Positions 27,645-37,131 are shown, counted from the stretch's first letter. The stretch is DNA of 64,000 nucleotides from Xenorhabdus anantnagensis (GCF_028598555.1 NZ_JAQRFN010000001.1:186001-250000), one strand, 5' to 3'. Numbers and translations: made by a program. Notes: generated from the sequence alone by a model not told the origin.

Positions 27645-30263
27645 ATGTCAGAAATCAGTCGATCAGTGCTCTTCAGTAAACTCAATCGTGTATTATTCAC
27701 TTCACTGGAAAATGCCACAACCTTCTGCAAGCTGCGCAGTAATCCTTATGTCGAGTTGGTACATTGGTTACATCAGCTCATGCAGCAACAAAACTGTGAT
27801 TTACAATCGATTATCCGTTACTTTGCATTAGATGAGGCCAAACTGACAAAAGATATTATTGCAGCTTTGGATCGCCTGCCGCGTGGAGCCAGCGCGATTT
27901 CTGATCTCTCCGAACATATTGACAGTGCTGTAGAACGTGCTTGGGTATATGGTTCATTAAAATTTGGTGTTAATAAGATCCGTAGTGCGCATTGGCTGAT
28001 TGGTATGTTAAAAACCTTCAATCTACGCAATACCCTGAAAGCTATTTCACCACAGTTTGAACAAATAAATGTAGATACGTTGGCAGATAATTTCAACGCT
28101 ATCTGCGGCAGTAGTGATGAAGCCCAAGATAGCGAGCCATCACCCAGCAGTTCCCAATCCACAAAACCACAAACCGCTGAGAGTACCTTGCGACAATATG
28201 GGCAAGATTTAACAGATCGGGCTCGCAATGGGGAAATTGACCCCGTATCAGGACGTGATGAAGAGATCCGCCAGATTATTGATATCCTGATGCGCCGCCG
28301 CCAAAATAATCCCTTACTGACAGGTGAAGCAGGAGTGGGAAAAACTGCCATCGTTGAAGGGCTGGCTTTACGGATCGCAGCCAATGAAGTTCCTCCTCCT
28401 CTGCAAAACGTTCAACTCTGGCTATTGGACATTGGTATGTTACAAGCGGGAGCGGGTGTCAGGGGGGAGTTCGAATCCCGCTTACGCAAAGTGATTGATG
28501 AAGTACAATCCAGCCCCATTCCCATTATTCTGTTTATTGATGAAATCCATACGCTAATAGGCGCCGGCGGGCAACAGGGAACCGGTGATGCGGCCAATTT
28601 ACTTAAACCCGCATTAGCGCGAGGTCAGTTACGAACGCTCGGAGCTACCACTTGGTCAGAATACAAGAAATATATTGAAAAAGATCCTGCCCTCACCCGT
28701 CGTTTTCAAGTTGTCCAGGTTCATGAGCCAGATGAAAATAAAGCACTTCTGATGCTACGCAGTCTGGTGGGAGCGCTGGAAAAACATCACCGCATCCTCT
28801 TACTGGATGAAGCGGTTGAAGCCGCTGTACGCCTCTCCCATCGCTATATTCCAGCCCGTCAATTACCAGATAAAGCCGTGGCTTTGCTAGATACAGCTTG
28901 TGCCAGAGTAGCTATTAGCCAACACGCCGAACCACCCCAATTGGAACATTGCCGACATCAAATTAATGCGTTGAAGATTGAATTAGAAATTGTCGAACGA
29001 GAATCAAAAGTGGGTATCGGTAATCAACAACGATCAAAAATCATTCTTGATGAGCTGTCTATATTGGAAGAACAGCGTATTCAGTTGGAACATCGCTGGC
29101 AGCAAGAACTTACTCTGATTGATAAAATCATTCATCTGCAAACCCAAATTCATGAACAGCAGGATGATGATATCGGTGCGCTTTATACTGAGCTGCTGGC
29201 ATTACAGCAACAATTAAAAACGTTGCAAAAAGAAACCCCTCTTATCTTTGCTTCAGTAGACAGCAATGTTGTTTCCTCCGTTGTATCAGACTGGACAGGC
29301 ATTCCTCTTAGCCGCATGGTAAAAGATGAAATTGATGCTGTTCTACATTTGGCTGATACGCTTAACCAACGAGTCATCGGGCAGTACCATGCTTTAGAAT
29401 TAATAGCCAAACGGGTACGCACTTCACGCGCCAAATTGGATGATCCCAATAAACCTGTTGGTGTGTTCATGCTATGCGGTCCTTCTGGTGTCGGTAAGAC
29501 CGAAACAGCGCTGGCATTGGCGGAAACATTGTATGGAGGGGAACAGAACTTAATCACTATCAATATGAGTGAATTTCAGGAAGCGCATACAGTATCCACA
29601 TTAAAAGGCGCACCTCCGGGATATGTAGGCTATGGTGAAGGTGGAGTATTGACCGAAGCCGTACGGCGACGTCCCTATAGTGTGGTATTACTGGATGAAA
29701 TTGAAAAAGCTCATCCTGATGTTCATGAAATTTTCTTTCAAGTCTTTGACAAGGGGTGGATGGAGGATGGTGAAGGCCGACACATTGATTTCCGCAACAC
29801 CATTATTATCCTGACATCCAACGTAGGTGCTGACTTGGTCTGTTCATTATGCACCCCACAAGATCGCATTCCTGATCCGGAAAAACTCAGTACGGCACTG
29901 AGAAAACCATTATTAAAGGTATTTCCTGCTGCCTTACTAGGGCGTTTACTGGTTATTCCTTATTACCCATTAAGTGATGAGGTAATGAAAAATATCGTTC
30001 ACCTTCAATTGGATAGAATTAAAAAACGTTTATTGGAAAACCATGGTATTACAGCCACATTTGATGACGCCACGGTTGAGCATATTGTCAGTCGATGCAC
30101 AGAAATCGAATCTGGTGGCCGTATGGTGGATGCTATCTTGACCAATACCCTGCTACCACAAATCAGTCAACATCTGCTTTCCGCCAGCGCCAATGATCAA
30201 CAATACCATCAGTTGGTCGTATTCCTGAAACAAGGTGAGTTCCAATTCCAATTCGCAAATTAG
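27645..30263 (+). CDS. tssH: T6SS sheath-recycling ATPase TssH (ClpV)
   Basis: AAA+ ClpB-like ATPase that disassembles the contracted TssB/TssC sheath. It has an N-terminal Clp repeat domain (about 1-150), a first AAA domain with Walker A GEAGVGKT at 227-234 and FIDEIHTLIGAG, a shortened coiled-coil middle (about 430-510), and a second AAA domain with Walker A GPSGVGKT at 612-619 and VVLLDEIEKAHPDV. I use ATG 27645 (872 residues). A TTG at 27630 would add five residues. Absence of the long ClpB middle region and the T6SS context separate it from ClpB. Confidence 0.95.
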   Translation: MSEISRSVLFSKLNRVLFTSLENATTFCKLRSNPYVELVHWLHQLMQQQNCDLQSIIRYFALDEAKLTKDIIAALDRLPRGASAISDLSEHIDSAVERAWVYGSLKFGVNKIRSAHWLIGMLKTFNLRNTLKAISPQFEQINVDTLADNFNAICGSSDEAQDSEPSPSSSQSTKPQTAESTLRQYGQDLTDRARNGEIDPVSGRDEEIRQIIDILMRRRQNNPLLTGEAGVGKTAIVEGLALRIAANEVPPPLQNVQLWLLDIGMLQAGAGVRGEFESRLRKVIDEVQSSPIPIILFIDEIHTLIGAGGQQGTGDAANLLKPALARGQLRTLGATTWSEYKKYIEKDPALTRRFQVVQVHEPDENKALLMLRSLVGALEKHHRILLLDEAVEAAVRLSHRYIPARQLPDKAVALLDTACARVAISQHAEPPQLEHCRHQINALKIELEIVERESKVGIGNQQRSKIILDELSILEEQRIQLEHRWQQELTLIDKIIHLQTQIHEQQDDDIGALYTELLALQQQLKTLQKETPLIFASVDSNVVSSVVSDWTGIPLSRMVKDEIDAVLHLADTLNQRVIGQYHALELIAKRVRTSRAKLDDPNKPVGVFMLCGPSGVGKTETALALAETLYGGEQNLITINMSEFQEAHTVSTLKGAPPGYVGYGEGGVLTEAVRRRPYSVVLLDEIEKAHPDVHEIFFQVFDKGWMEDGEGRHIDFRNTIIILTSNVGADLVCSLCTPQDRIPDPEKLSTALRKPLLKVFPAALLGRLLVIPYYPLSDEVMKNIVHLQLDRIKKRLLENHGITATFDDATVEHIVSRCTEIESGGRMVDAILTNTLLPQISQHLLSASANDQQYHQLVVFLKQGEFQFQFAN

Positions 30264-30344
30264 ATTTGTATTCAAAATGCTTGTGGTATTTTTCATAAAT
30301 CCACTATTGAAGAGCAAATAGATTTTCTATAGGGAATAAATATC

Positions 30345-31271
30345 ATGTATACAGAAAAACAACTTTATGAAAAAATGGATAATGCTTTCTCCCAAAATTC
30401 TGAAGATATTATCGCGAAATTAAAATCATACCTAAAAATAATAAATTACAATATAGAAAACAAGAAACAAATAGAAGCTAATTATGCTGTAGGAGCCGAT
30501 CTCAATTTACTACCAAAGATAATAGAATTAGAAAACCAAAAAAAACCTCTCTTAAATCTTTATCTTACTGAAAGCCCCTATAAATTAATACAGAAAATAA
30601 TGGAATTAAGAAATAAGAATGAAGCTTCCGCCAGATTTATTGTTGGTACAGGCAATAGCGATCTGGCTCACTTTATTGCCTTAGATTATAGATGCTTAGA
30701 AGGAAATCCGTCTTTAATAGGCATTGAATCTGCTACAATAATAAGCTCTGATGAAAGAGGTAATGTACCAAGTCTATTAATCAATGACATAAAGCTTTTA
30801 TTGAAAACTAACAATCTTAATATTCCTCTTATAGTTATTTCATCTGATGTTCAAAAAAGTATGGGGGAGTGCATTATTTTCAGTATTTTCTTTTGCAAAA
30901 AAATGTTTAAGCATTCAAAATACTTAGACAGCCTACGTAAAAATAAAAAATTCATGAAAGATGACTTCATTCAAGATGGATTTACTCCAACCGCACTATC
31001 AAATGCAATATTACCCCCGAAATTCATGAAGCATACACAATCAGAAAGTAGACTAAATAATTTTTTATCAAGGTGGGATAAAAATAAAACAACCCCTATC
31101 AATAATAAGGACGAGAAATTAGAAGAACATTTTAATAGATATAAAATCGTCGGAGATGTCAACGGTCAACAAAAAAAATACAGCAATTCCATAGAAATAA
31201 AAAGACAGAAGATAATCAATTCAGTTTTAAATGCCTATAATACAAGAGAAGATTTTTTTGATAAAAAATAA
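30345..31271 (+). CDS. YopJ-family serine/threonine acetyltransferase, candidate T6SS effector
   Basis: A 308-residue protein I assign to the YopJ family (peptidase clan CE fold), whose members acetylate Ser/Thr/Lys of host signalling proteins using acetyl-CoA and need host inositol hexakisphosphate. The triad is present: H109 in LAHFIALDY, E128 in LIGIES and C176 in SSDVQKSMGECIIFS. H and E fall at the numbers recalled for Yersinia YopJ (H109, E128, C172). Q170 matches the oxyanion-hole glutamine. The C-terminal KHTQSESRLNNFL (229-241) parallels YopJ KHTQGKKRLNEYL, in the lid region linked to cofactor binding. The residue after the cysteine is I rather than the usual G. There is no signal peptide. 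The gene is very AT-rich, starts 82 bases after tssH with no terminator between, and is the last gene before a plus-strand terminator. Delivery by this T6SS is inference from position. Confidence 0.85.
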   Translation: MYTEKQLYEKMDNAFSQNSEDIIAKLKSYLKIINYNIENKKQIEANYAVGADLNLLPKIIELENQKKPLLNLYLTESPYKLIQKIMELRNKNEASARFIVGTGNSDLAHFIALDYRCLEGNPSLIGIESATIISSDERGNVPSLLINDIKLLLKTNNLNIPLIVISSDVQKSMGECIIFSIFFCKKMFKHSKYLDSLRKNKKFMKDDFIQDGFTPTALSNAILPPKFMKHTQSESRLNNFLSRWDKNKTTPINNKDEKLEEHFNRYKIVGDVNGQQKKYSNSIEIKRQKIINSVLNAYNTREDFFDKK

Positions 31272-31335
31272 ATGATTTTTGACTCCGCTATATGCTACTT
31301 TTTTATTGAGGTTCTGGCCTGATTGAATCGTATGC

Positions 31336-31375
31336 ATTGGCTGTGAGCAAAAATTTGATGCACAGCCAATTTTAT
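31336..31375 (+). terminator. Terminator at the right end of the T6SS island
   Basis: ATTGGCTGTG (31336-31345) pairs perfectly with 31361-31370 and is followed by TTTTATAC on the plus strand. It lies 64 bases after the YopJ-like gene and just before the convergent tyrR stop. Confidence 0.68.
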
Positions 31376-31401
31376 ACGCTTAATGATGATGAATTTGCCG
31401 C

Positions 31402-32994
31402 TTATTCATCATTTTCATGTTCAGCCAGATGTTTTTTACCACTCAGACCATATTCACGTAATTTATTGGCTATTGCTGTGTGGGAAACACTCAGCCGTTT
31501 TGCTAGTTTACGCGTACTGGGATAATGACGATAAAGGCGTGTCAATACAGAACGCTCAAAACGCTTGCTGATTTCATCCAAAGATCCCACCAGCATATCT
31601 TCATTAAATGCCACCTCTGCTTCCAGTTCAGGTAACTGAATATCCTGTGGACTGAGTTTGTTACTCTCAAGTTGAGTCAGTGCATGATAGATGGCATTTC
31701 GAAGCTGTCTGACATTTCCGGGCCAATGATAACCACAAAGAAATTGCTCTAAGTCAGAAGAAAATTTAGGTTTATCTAAGCCTTGTTCTGCCGCAAAACG
31801 CGCTACAAAATAGTCCGTCAATGGCATGATATCGGCCTGACGTTCCCGCAAAGGAGGCAATGTAATGGTTAAAACATTCAGCCGATAATAGAGATCTTCA
31901 CGAAATTCCCCTTTTTGTACCAATTCAATTAAGTTTTTCTGAGTGGCGCAGATAATACGGATATTCACTTTAACTTCATTCTCTTCACCTACACGGCGAA
32001 ATGTTCCGTCATTTAAGAAACGAAGTAATTTGATCTGCATTTGTGACGACATTTCACCGATTTCATCCAATAAAACCGTGCCACCGTTAGCTTGTTCAAA
32101 GAAGCCTTTTTTGCCTTCCAATGCATTTGGATAGGCTCCTGCCGCATAACCAAACAGTTCACTTTCTACAACATCATCCGGCATAGAAGCACAATTCAGC
32201 CCAAGAAAAGGCTGTTTTCCCCTCGCGCTTCGCAAATGACAGGCTTTAGCAAACTCATCTTTTCCTGTGCCTGTCTCACCAATAAGCAACAAGGGAGCAT
32301 CAAGCATCGCCATTTTACGGGCCTGCTCTACGACATGAACCATTTTAGGGCTAGCAGCAATAATTCGTTCAAAAGCGCCATCATCACTTGCGGTCAATTT
32401 TTTAAGCGGAGATTCAATATGCACCGATGAATGATGTTCGCCAGAACGCAACATAATTACGGCGCCTACACATCTAACAATCTGATTTTCATCTGTTAAC
32501 TGCATAGGAATAATATCCATCCCATAATCTTGCCCTTTGATGGATAATTGTGCTGAATGTTGTTGATGATCTTCACTTTCAAGCCAGCGAAGAAAATTGT
32601 AATTGCTAATTAAATAACCAATATTTTTTTGGCTGATTTTCTCTTTACTGAAATCAAACAATGACAAAGCAGCAGAGTTAGCCAGTTCAATATTACCTTT
32701 CATATCAATAGAAAAGATAGGCTCAGGAACTGATTCCAATAAAGTCCACATCGCTCTATGCTCTTTCTCTGACGGCATGAAAGCAACCGTTCTGACATCA
32801 ATAACACCATTGATTCGGCGAATTTCTGCCATCAACACCCGAAAAATATTGAAGTCAATTTGAGTAAAATTAAGGTAAATACGACGCGCAGGAGAAATTT
32901 CAATTCCTTTCAGGTCAATATTTCGTAATACCAGTAAATCGAGTAATTCGCGGGTTAACCCAATTCGATCCTGACAAGTAACTTCCAATCGCAT
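31402..32994 (-). CDS. tyrR: Aromatic amino acid regulator TyrR
   Basis: Transcription factor that controls aromatic amino acid synthesis and transport in response to Tyr, Phe and Trp. Order: N-terminal ACT domain (MRLEVTCQDRIGLTRELLDL, 1-70), PAS domain (about 75-185), AAA+ domain with Walker A GETGTGKD at 239-246 and a C-terminal HTH (TRKLAKRLSVSHTAIANKLREYGL). The 530-residue length exceeds the E. coli 513 partly through an insertion at 283-293: E. coli TyrR lacks the sigma-54 contact loop GAFTGA, while here GAYPNA (286-291) fills that place. A TyrR-type box lies upstream at 33069-33086, suggesting autoregulation. Confidence 0.96.
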   Translation of the reverse strand: MRLEVTCQDRIGLTRELLDLLVLRNIDLKGIEISPARRIYLNFTQIDFNIFRVLMAEIRRINGVIDVRTVAFMPSEKEHRAMWTLLESVPEPIFSIDMKGNIELANSAALSLFDFSKEKISQKNIGYLISNYNFLRWLESEDHQQHSAQLSIKGQDYGMDIIPMQLTDENQIVRCVGAVIMLRSGEHHSSVHIESPLKKLTASDDGAFERIIAASPKMVHVVEQARKMAMLDAPLLLIGETGTGKDEFAKACHLRSARGKQPFLGLNCASMPDDVVESELFGYAAGAYPNALEGKKGFFEQANGGTVLLDEIGEMSSQMQIKLLRFLNDGTFRRVGEENEVKVNIRIICATQKNLIELVQKGEFREDLYYRLNVLTITLPPLRERQADIMPLTDYFVARFAAEQGLDKPKFSSDLEQFLCGYHWPGNVRQLRNAIYHALTQLESNKLSPQDIQLPELEAEVAFNEDMLVGSLDEISKRFERSVLTRLYRHYPSTRKLAKRLSVSHTAIANKLREYGLSGKKHLAEHENDE

Positions 32995-33068
32995 TTTTCT
33001 GACCTTATTTACACGATGTTCTTAACCACCTGAAATGTTACCCGTTACTACCCAATAGATGAAGCCCT

Positions 33069-33086
33069 TGTCAGCAAAAGTTTACA
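33069..33086 (-). promoter_or_regulatory. TyrR-box-like site upstream of tyrR
   Basis: TGTCAG-N6-TTTACA keeps the G-N14-C spacing that is essential in TyrR boxes; the TTTACA half is perfect. It sits 75 bases upstream of tyrR, just downstream of a TTGACA on the minus strand (33098-33103), so bound TyrR would block that promoter. Confidence 0.5.
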
Positions 33087-33122
33087 ATAAAGTGAGATGT
33101 CAACTTGGTATGATAGTAACAA

Positions 33123-34211
33123 TTAATTAGCGACTTTGCTGTTATTTGTGTCTTTGGCTGTACTTTTGTTTTTCATTGGTAACGTACTTTTAAGCTGAGT
33201 AAACAACTGATGACGAAAATCCCCTAATTTCGGTTTATCTCCATCAATCCACGGTAAAGGGCGGCACAGTTCCATGGCTTTGATGCCTAAACGGGCTGTA
33301 AGTAACCCTGCACCGATCCCTTGTGCGGCACGTGCAGAAAGACGGGCCGCAATATCCTGTGACAACCAGTCCATACCCACTTCTCTTACTAATTCCGATG
33401 CTCCTGCAAAGGCAATATTCAGCAATACTAACCGAAACAAGCGAATACGGCTGAAATAGCCCAATTTGATTCCATAAAGTGCTGCGATTCGATTAATAAG
33501 TCGAATATTTCTCCAGGCAATAAAGGCCATATCCACAATAGCCAATGGGCTGACAGCAATCATCAACGCTGATTCCGCAGCAGAGCGACTGATCTCCTTC
33601 TTGGCCTGAGCGTCCAAGACAGGCTGAACCAACTTACTATATAACATGACAATTTCACGATCATTGTGGGTTTCATGCACAGCAGCCTGCCAACGCTGCA
33701 ATGCCGGATGTTGTTGCCCAATACCTGCTTGTTCTGCCAATTTTTCACAAAATTGGCGCCCTTTGCCAATGCCATGGCTTTGCAATAGTGTTTTCGCAAT
33801 ATCTCGTTCTTCTGTACGTTGTCGTAAATGGTAAAGGTGCCGCCATTCCCTCACCACACTGCCTATTCCCGCAAAAACGATCATGCTGCCGGCAGCAGAG
33901 ATCCCCAGTGCAATCCAATCATGTTGCTGCCATGCTTGATATATCCACTGAACACATTGGGCGACGACACTTATTCCCAACAAAAATACAGCACTGGAAA
34001 AAACTTTTCGCCAAAAACTACGTTTCGGTTTCAAAGCAGCATTCAATGCGCCTTCAAATTCTCCTTCCTGCTCTTCCGCTTCCAACTCTGGCATAATCGG
34101 ATAGAACTCTTTTTCCTGCCCAGTAAATTCTTTTTTTGATTTCAGTGATGGTTCTGATGAGGTTTGTACAACATCGCCAAAATCAATTCTCGGTTTCAAA
34201 GGTTCGGTCAT
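33123..34211 (-). CDS. ycjF: YcjF membrane protein (DUF697)
   Basis: Inner-membrane protein of unknown function, always paired with YcjX. It is 362 residues, with two hydrophobic helices near residues 70-92 and 100-120 ([39 protein letters not shown]) and a C-terminal DUF697 region. Its ATG overlaps the ycjX TGA by four bases, so the pair is translationally coupled. In E. coli ycjXF is induced with heat-shock and envelope stress and lies beside psp as here. Confidence 0.9.
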   Translation of the reverse strand: MTEPLKPRIDFGDVVQTSSEPSLKSKKEFTGQEKEFYPIMPELEAEEQEGEFEGALNAALKPKRSFWRKVFSSAVFLLGISVVAQCVQWIYQAWQQHDWIALGISAAGSMIVFAGIGSVVREWRHLYHLRQRTEERDIAKTLLQSHGIGKGRQFCEKLAEQAGIGQQHPALQRWQAAVHETHNDREIVMLYSKLVQPVLDAQAKKEISRSAAESALMIAVSPLAIVDMAFIAWRNIRLINRIAALYGIKLGYFSRIRLFRLVLLNIAFAGASELVREVGMDWLSQDIAARLSARAAQGIGAGLLTARLGIKAMELCRPLPWIDGDKPKLGDFRHQLFTQLKSTLPMKNKSTAKDTNNSKVAN

Positions 34212-35605
34212 GTTAATTTGTCTCCCAATAAAAACTCCATCGCACTATCCATGCGAATATGGGGTAACGGTGTGTCAGCATTGACTTGTTTTGGCCGGAA
34301 TGATTCGAAATTAAACCCTTGTTTTTGCCAGAACTCACTATTTGGCAAGCGCTGTGGTACTTCCCCCGGAAAAAACGTCAGCAATTTATTGTCTGACAAG
34401 CGATTGCCCTTGATGGCAGGAATTTTTGCGCCTTCATGAATGACAATGCCGCTCTCTGTTGCCTGAACAGATGCAAGCCCTACACAATCCATACTGATCC
34501 CTTCAAACGCCGCATTTTGCCAGGCTTCCTGTACCAATTGCTGTAAAAGAGAAACAAAATTGGCATGCTGGTCTGCCGTAATATGATCAGCTTTGCTGGC
34601 AGCAAACATCAATTTATCAATGCAGGGCGAGAATAAACGACGAAATAGTGTTCGCTTACCATAATGGAAACTTTGCATAAGTTGTGTCAATGCAAGCCGC
34701 ATATCGTTGAATGCTTGCGGACCACTATTCAATGGTTGTAAACAATCCACCAGAACTATTTGCCGATCAAAACGGAGAAAATGCTCTTTATAGAATCCCT
34801 TAACGATATGATCACAATAATAAGCAAAGCGTTCACGTAACATGCCGATGTTGGTGTGTTTGTCCGCTTTTGCCAATTGCTGCTCCCCGATTTTATCAAT
34901 ATTCGGCCACGGGAAAAATTGCAGTGCCGGAGCACCCGCCAAATCCCCCGGCAAGATAAAACGACCAGGCTGGATAAAGTGTAAACCCCGCTGCTTACAT
35001 TGATGTAGGTAGTCAGTATAAGCCTGAGCAATTCTGGCAAGTAAATTTTCATCAGCAGGCGCCAATGGATCACATTGTTTGCATAATGCTAACCACGGTT
35101 CAGCCCAATTCGCTCTTTCTCCTTTCAGTAACCCATTCATATGCCATGACCACGCTAGATAATTTTGTTCCAGCATGGGTAAATCCAATAGCCATTCGCC
35201 CGGATAATCGACAATTTCTAAATAAAGGGTGGAGGTTTCTTTCAGGTAACGAAATAGGGAATCTTCAGAGCGATAACGCAAAGCCAAGCGAATTTCACTT
35301 ACTCCGCGTGTTGGGATCGGCCAGCAAGGGGGCGTATCATATAATGCTGCGATATTTTCATCATAGGCAAAACGAGGCACCCCAAAATCCCGCTGTGGTA
35401 CTCGTTTCACACCAAGTAGGCGGCCATCGCGTACAGCAGAAAATAGTGGCAATCTGGCTCCACTATGCACATGAAGAAGTTGGTTCACCAAAGAAGTAAT
35501 AAATGCGGTTTTTCCACTGCGACTTAATCCTGTTACCGCCAGTCGCAAATGGCGGTCCATTCCACGATTAACAAGCGCTGTCAGTTCGTTTTGCAATCGT
35601 TTCAT
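34208..35605 (-). CDS. ycjX: YcjX P-loop NTPase
   Basis: Predicted GTP/ATP-binding protein of the YcjX family, partner of YcjF. It is 465 residues with a P-loop GLSRSGKT at 26-33 and the family segments [13 protein letters not shown] and [21 protein letters not shown] precedes the ATG. It lies 123 bases downstream of pspC on the same strand; no pspD is recognisable between them. Confidence 0.92.
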   Translation of the reverse strand: MKRLQNELTALVNRGMDRHLRLAVTGLSRSGKTAFITSLVNQLLHVHSGARLPLFSAVRDGRLLGVKRVPQRDFGVPRFAYDENIAALYDTPPCWPIPTRGVSEIRLALRYRSEDSLFRYLKETSTLYLEIVDYPGEWLLDLPMLEQNYLAWSWHMNGLLKGERANWAEPWLALCKQCDPLAPADENLLARIAQAYTDYLHQCKQRGLHFIQPGRFILPGDLAGAPALQFFPWPNIDKIGEQQLAKADKHTNIGMLRERFAYYCDHIVKGFYKEHFLRFDRQIVLVDCLQPLNSGPQAFNDMRLALTQLMQSFHYGKRTLFRRLFSPCIDKLMFAASKADHITADQHANFVSLLQQLVQEAWQNAAFEGISMDCVGLASVQATESGIVIHEGAKIPAIKGNRLSDNKLLTFFPGEVPQRLPNSEFWQKQGFNFESFRPKQVNADTPLPHIRMDSAMEFLLGDKLT

Positions 35606-35728
35606 GCTTCTCCTAGATGGGAATACCGTGAATCTGTTTCATCCGGCCTGTAACATTGGCATAATTATTATGCAATATTTAATATTATTTCCGCGGTTAC
35701 TGGCCAGAACTTATGTGGTTGATCACGC

Positions 35729-36091
35729 TCAAAGCTGGCGAAAACGGCTGCGCACATTGTACGTTTCAGAAGTAACATAGCGTTCCATTTGACGCAAACG
35801 TGCTTCGCTTGCCTTCAATTGGTAGTCTACTTCATTCAACATTTTCTGTGCTGATGGCCCTCTGTTTTTTTCCTCTGCTGAATATCCCGCAGGCGCGGGG
35901 TCCATTACAAAGGTCAAGATAATATAAGCCAATACCGTTATGCCAAATAGCCCAAAGAATAGCGATAATACCGTGATGGTGCGGATAAGCGGAGCGGGCA
36001 CATCAAAATAGTCTGCCAACCCAGCACAAACCCCTTTAACCATCCCCTGTTCTGGCAAACGGTAAAGTTTTCTGCGGTATTTATTTGACAT
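35729..36091 (-). CDS. pspC: Phage shock protein PspC
   Basis: Inner-membrane sensor that with PspB relays envelope stress and frees PspF from PspA. I start at ATG 36091 (120 residues, as in E. coli), which overlaps the pspB stop as TAATG. The PspC domain YRLPEQGMVKGVCAGLADYF is near the N-terminus, followed by a membrane helix (TITVLSLFFGLFGITVLAYI) and a C-terminal coiled coil with a ..RQMERYV.. leucine-zipper-like stretch. Confidence 0.95.
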   Translation of the reverse strand: MSNKYRRKLYRLPEQGMVKGVCAGLADYFDVPAPLIRTITVLSLFFGLFGITVLAYIILTFVMDPAPAGYSAEEKNRGPSAQKMLNEVDYQLKASEARLRQMERYVTSETYNVRSRFRQL

Positions 36092-36318
36092 TATGACTGT
36101 CTCCAATTTGGATGCTCTGCATCAAGGATATCTTCTAACGTTTTAATCCTTTCTTGCATGCGTCTGGCATTCTCTGTCAATTGTTCTAAACGCTGAGTTT
36201 CACTGTTCCCTAACTGACCCCGATTGCCATTCTGGTTGCTGTAATGCAGCCATAACCAGATGGGTAAGACAAAAAGCACAAAAATGATCAGCGGGACCCC
36301 AAGAAATATATAGCCCAT
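36091..36318 (-). CDS. pspB: Phage shock protein PspB
   Basis: A 75-residue inner-membrane protein with one N-terminal helix (residues 2-25) and a cytoplasmic coiled coil (RLEQLTENARRMQERIKTLE). It works with PspC as the positive input to the psp response. It lies 32 bases downstream of pspA. Confidence 0.95.
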   Translation of the reverse strand: MGYIFLGVPLIIFVLFVLPIWLWLHYSNQNGNRGQLGNSETQRLEQLTENARRMQERIKTLEDILDAEHPNWRQS

Positions 36319-36350
36319 TATCTTTCCTTAGTTATGCATGACATATGTCA

Positions 36351-37022
36351 TCATTGTGAATCTTTGATATTCATTTTAGCTTTCAAGGCCGCAAGTTGTG
36401 CACTAATTTCATCATCTGCCTTCAATTCAGCAAATTGCTGTTCAAGTGATTTCTGTTTACCTAGTCCAACAGCTTCTGCCTCTGCTTCCATGTGGTCTAT
36501 CCGGCGCTCAAACTGTTCAAAACGCGCCATTGCCTCATCAATTTTACCACTATCCAACTGACGACGTACTTCGCGCGAAGATGCCGCAGCTTGATGGCGC
36601 AGAGTCAATGACTGTTGCCTTGCACGCGCTTCTGTCAATTTATTTTCCAGCTCAGTCACTTCACCTTTAATACGTTCCAGAGTTTCATCCAGAATAGACA
36701 ATTCGTGTATTAGCATTTCAACTAAGCTACTGACTTTTTGTTTTTCGATCAACGCTGCCCGCGCTAAATCTTCTTTGCCCTTGCCCAGTGCCAATTCAGC
36801 TTTTTCTTGCCAACCATCAATTTGGCTTTCACCCATGCTGATACGGCGCAAAAGCTGTTTTTTTTCTGCCAATGTGCGGGCTGAAGTAGAGCGGATTTCC
36901 ACCAGCGTGTCTTCCATTTCCTGAATCATCAAGCGAACCATTTTCTGTGGATCTTCAGCTTTATCCAGCAGAGAGGAGATATTAGCGTTCACGATATCAG
37001 CAAAACGAGAGAAAATACCCAT
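36351..37022 (-). CDS. pspA: Phage shock protein PspA
   Basis: Peripheral membrane protein of the PspA/IM30 (ESCRT-III-like) family. It stabilises damaged inner membrane and inhibits PspF in unstressed cells. The protein is almost entirely helical coiled coil ([19 protein letters not shown] at the start, [20 protein letters not shown] in the middle). ATG 37022 (223 residues) gives the recognised MGIFSRF start and has AGAGG at 9-base spacing. An ATG two codons upstream is too close to that site. A sigma-54 promoter lies at 37115-37131. Confidence 0.97.
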   Translation of the reverse strand: MGIFSRFADIVNANISSLLDKAEDPQKMVRLMIQEMEDTLVEIRSTSARTLAEKKQLLRRISMGESQIDGWQEKAELALGKGKEDLARAALIEKQKVSSLVEMLIHELSILDETLERIKGEVTELENKLTEARARQQSLTLRHQAAASSREVRRQLDSGKIDEAMARFEQFERRIDHMEAEAEAVGLGKQKSLEQQFAELKADDEISAQLAALKAKMNIKDSQ

Positions 37023-37082
37023 AGTCATAAACCTCTTTCATTAGAATGTATGTATGTTATGCCTGTGTATTGTTTAATACGG

Positions 37083-37099
37083 ATACAAGATACACGGTA
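37083..37099 (-). promoter_or_regulatory. Second, degenerate sigma-54-like box before pspA
   Basis: On the minus strand the sequence TTACCGTGTATCTTGTA repeats the -12 side of the main pspA promoter but lacks its -24 GG. It lies 32 bases nearer to pspA and looks like a duplicated, decayed copy. Confidence 0.35.
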
Positions 37100-37114
37100 A
37101 GACACTTAATTAAA

Positions 37115-37131
37115 TACAAGATACATGCCAA
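37115..37131 (-). promoter_or_regulatory. Sigma-54 promoter of pspABC
   Basis: TTGGCATGTATCTTGTA on the minus strand matches the sigma-54 -24/-12 pattern and closely resembles the E. coli pspA promoter as I recall it (TTGGCAC..N..TTGTA). It lies between pspA and the divergent activator gene pspF, the standard arrangement. Confidence 0.75.

Noticed and set aside
28400..28620. ClpB instead of ClpV at 27645-30263
   Set aside because: The ClpB-type long middle domain is missing and the gene follows tssG within a T6SS operon.
3335..31401. Contractile phage tail or PVC-type extracellular injection system
   Set aside because: The presence of TssJ, TssL, TssM, ClpV and FHA proteins, and absence of tail-fibre and tape-measure genes, define a T6SS.
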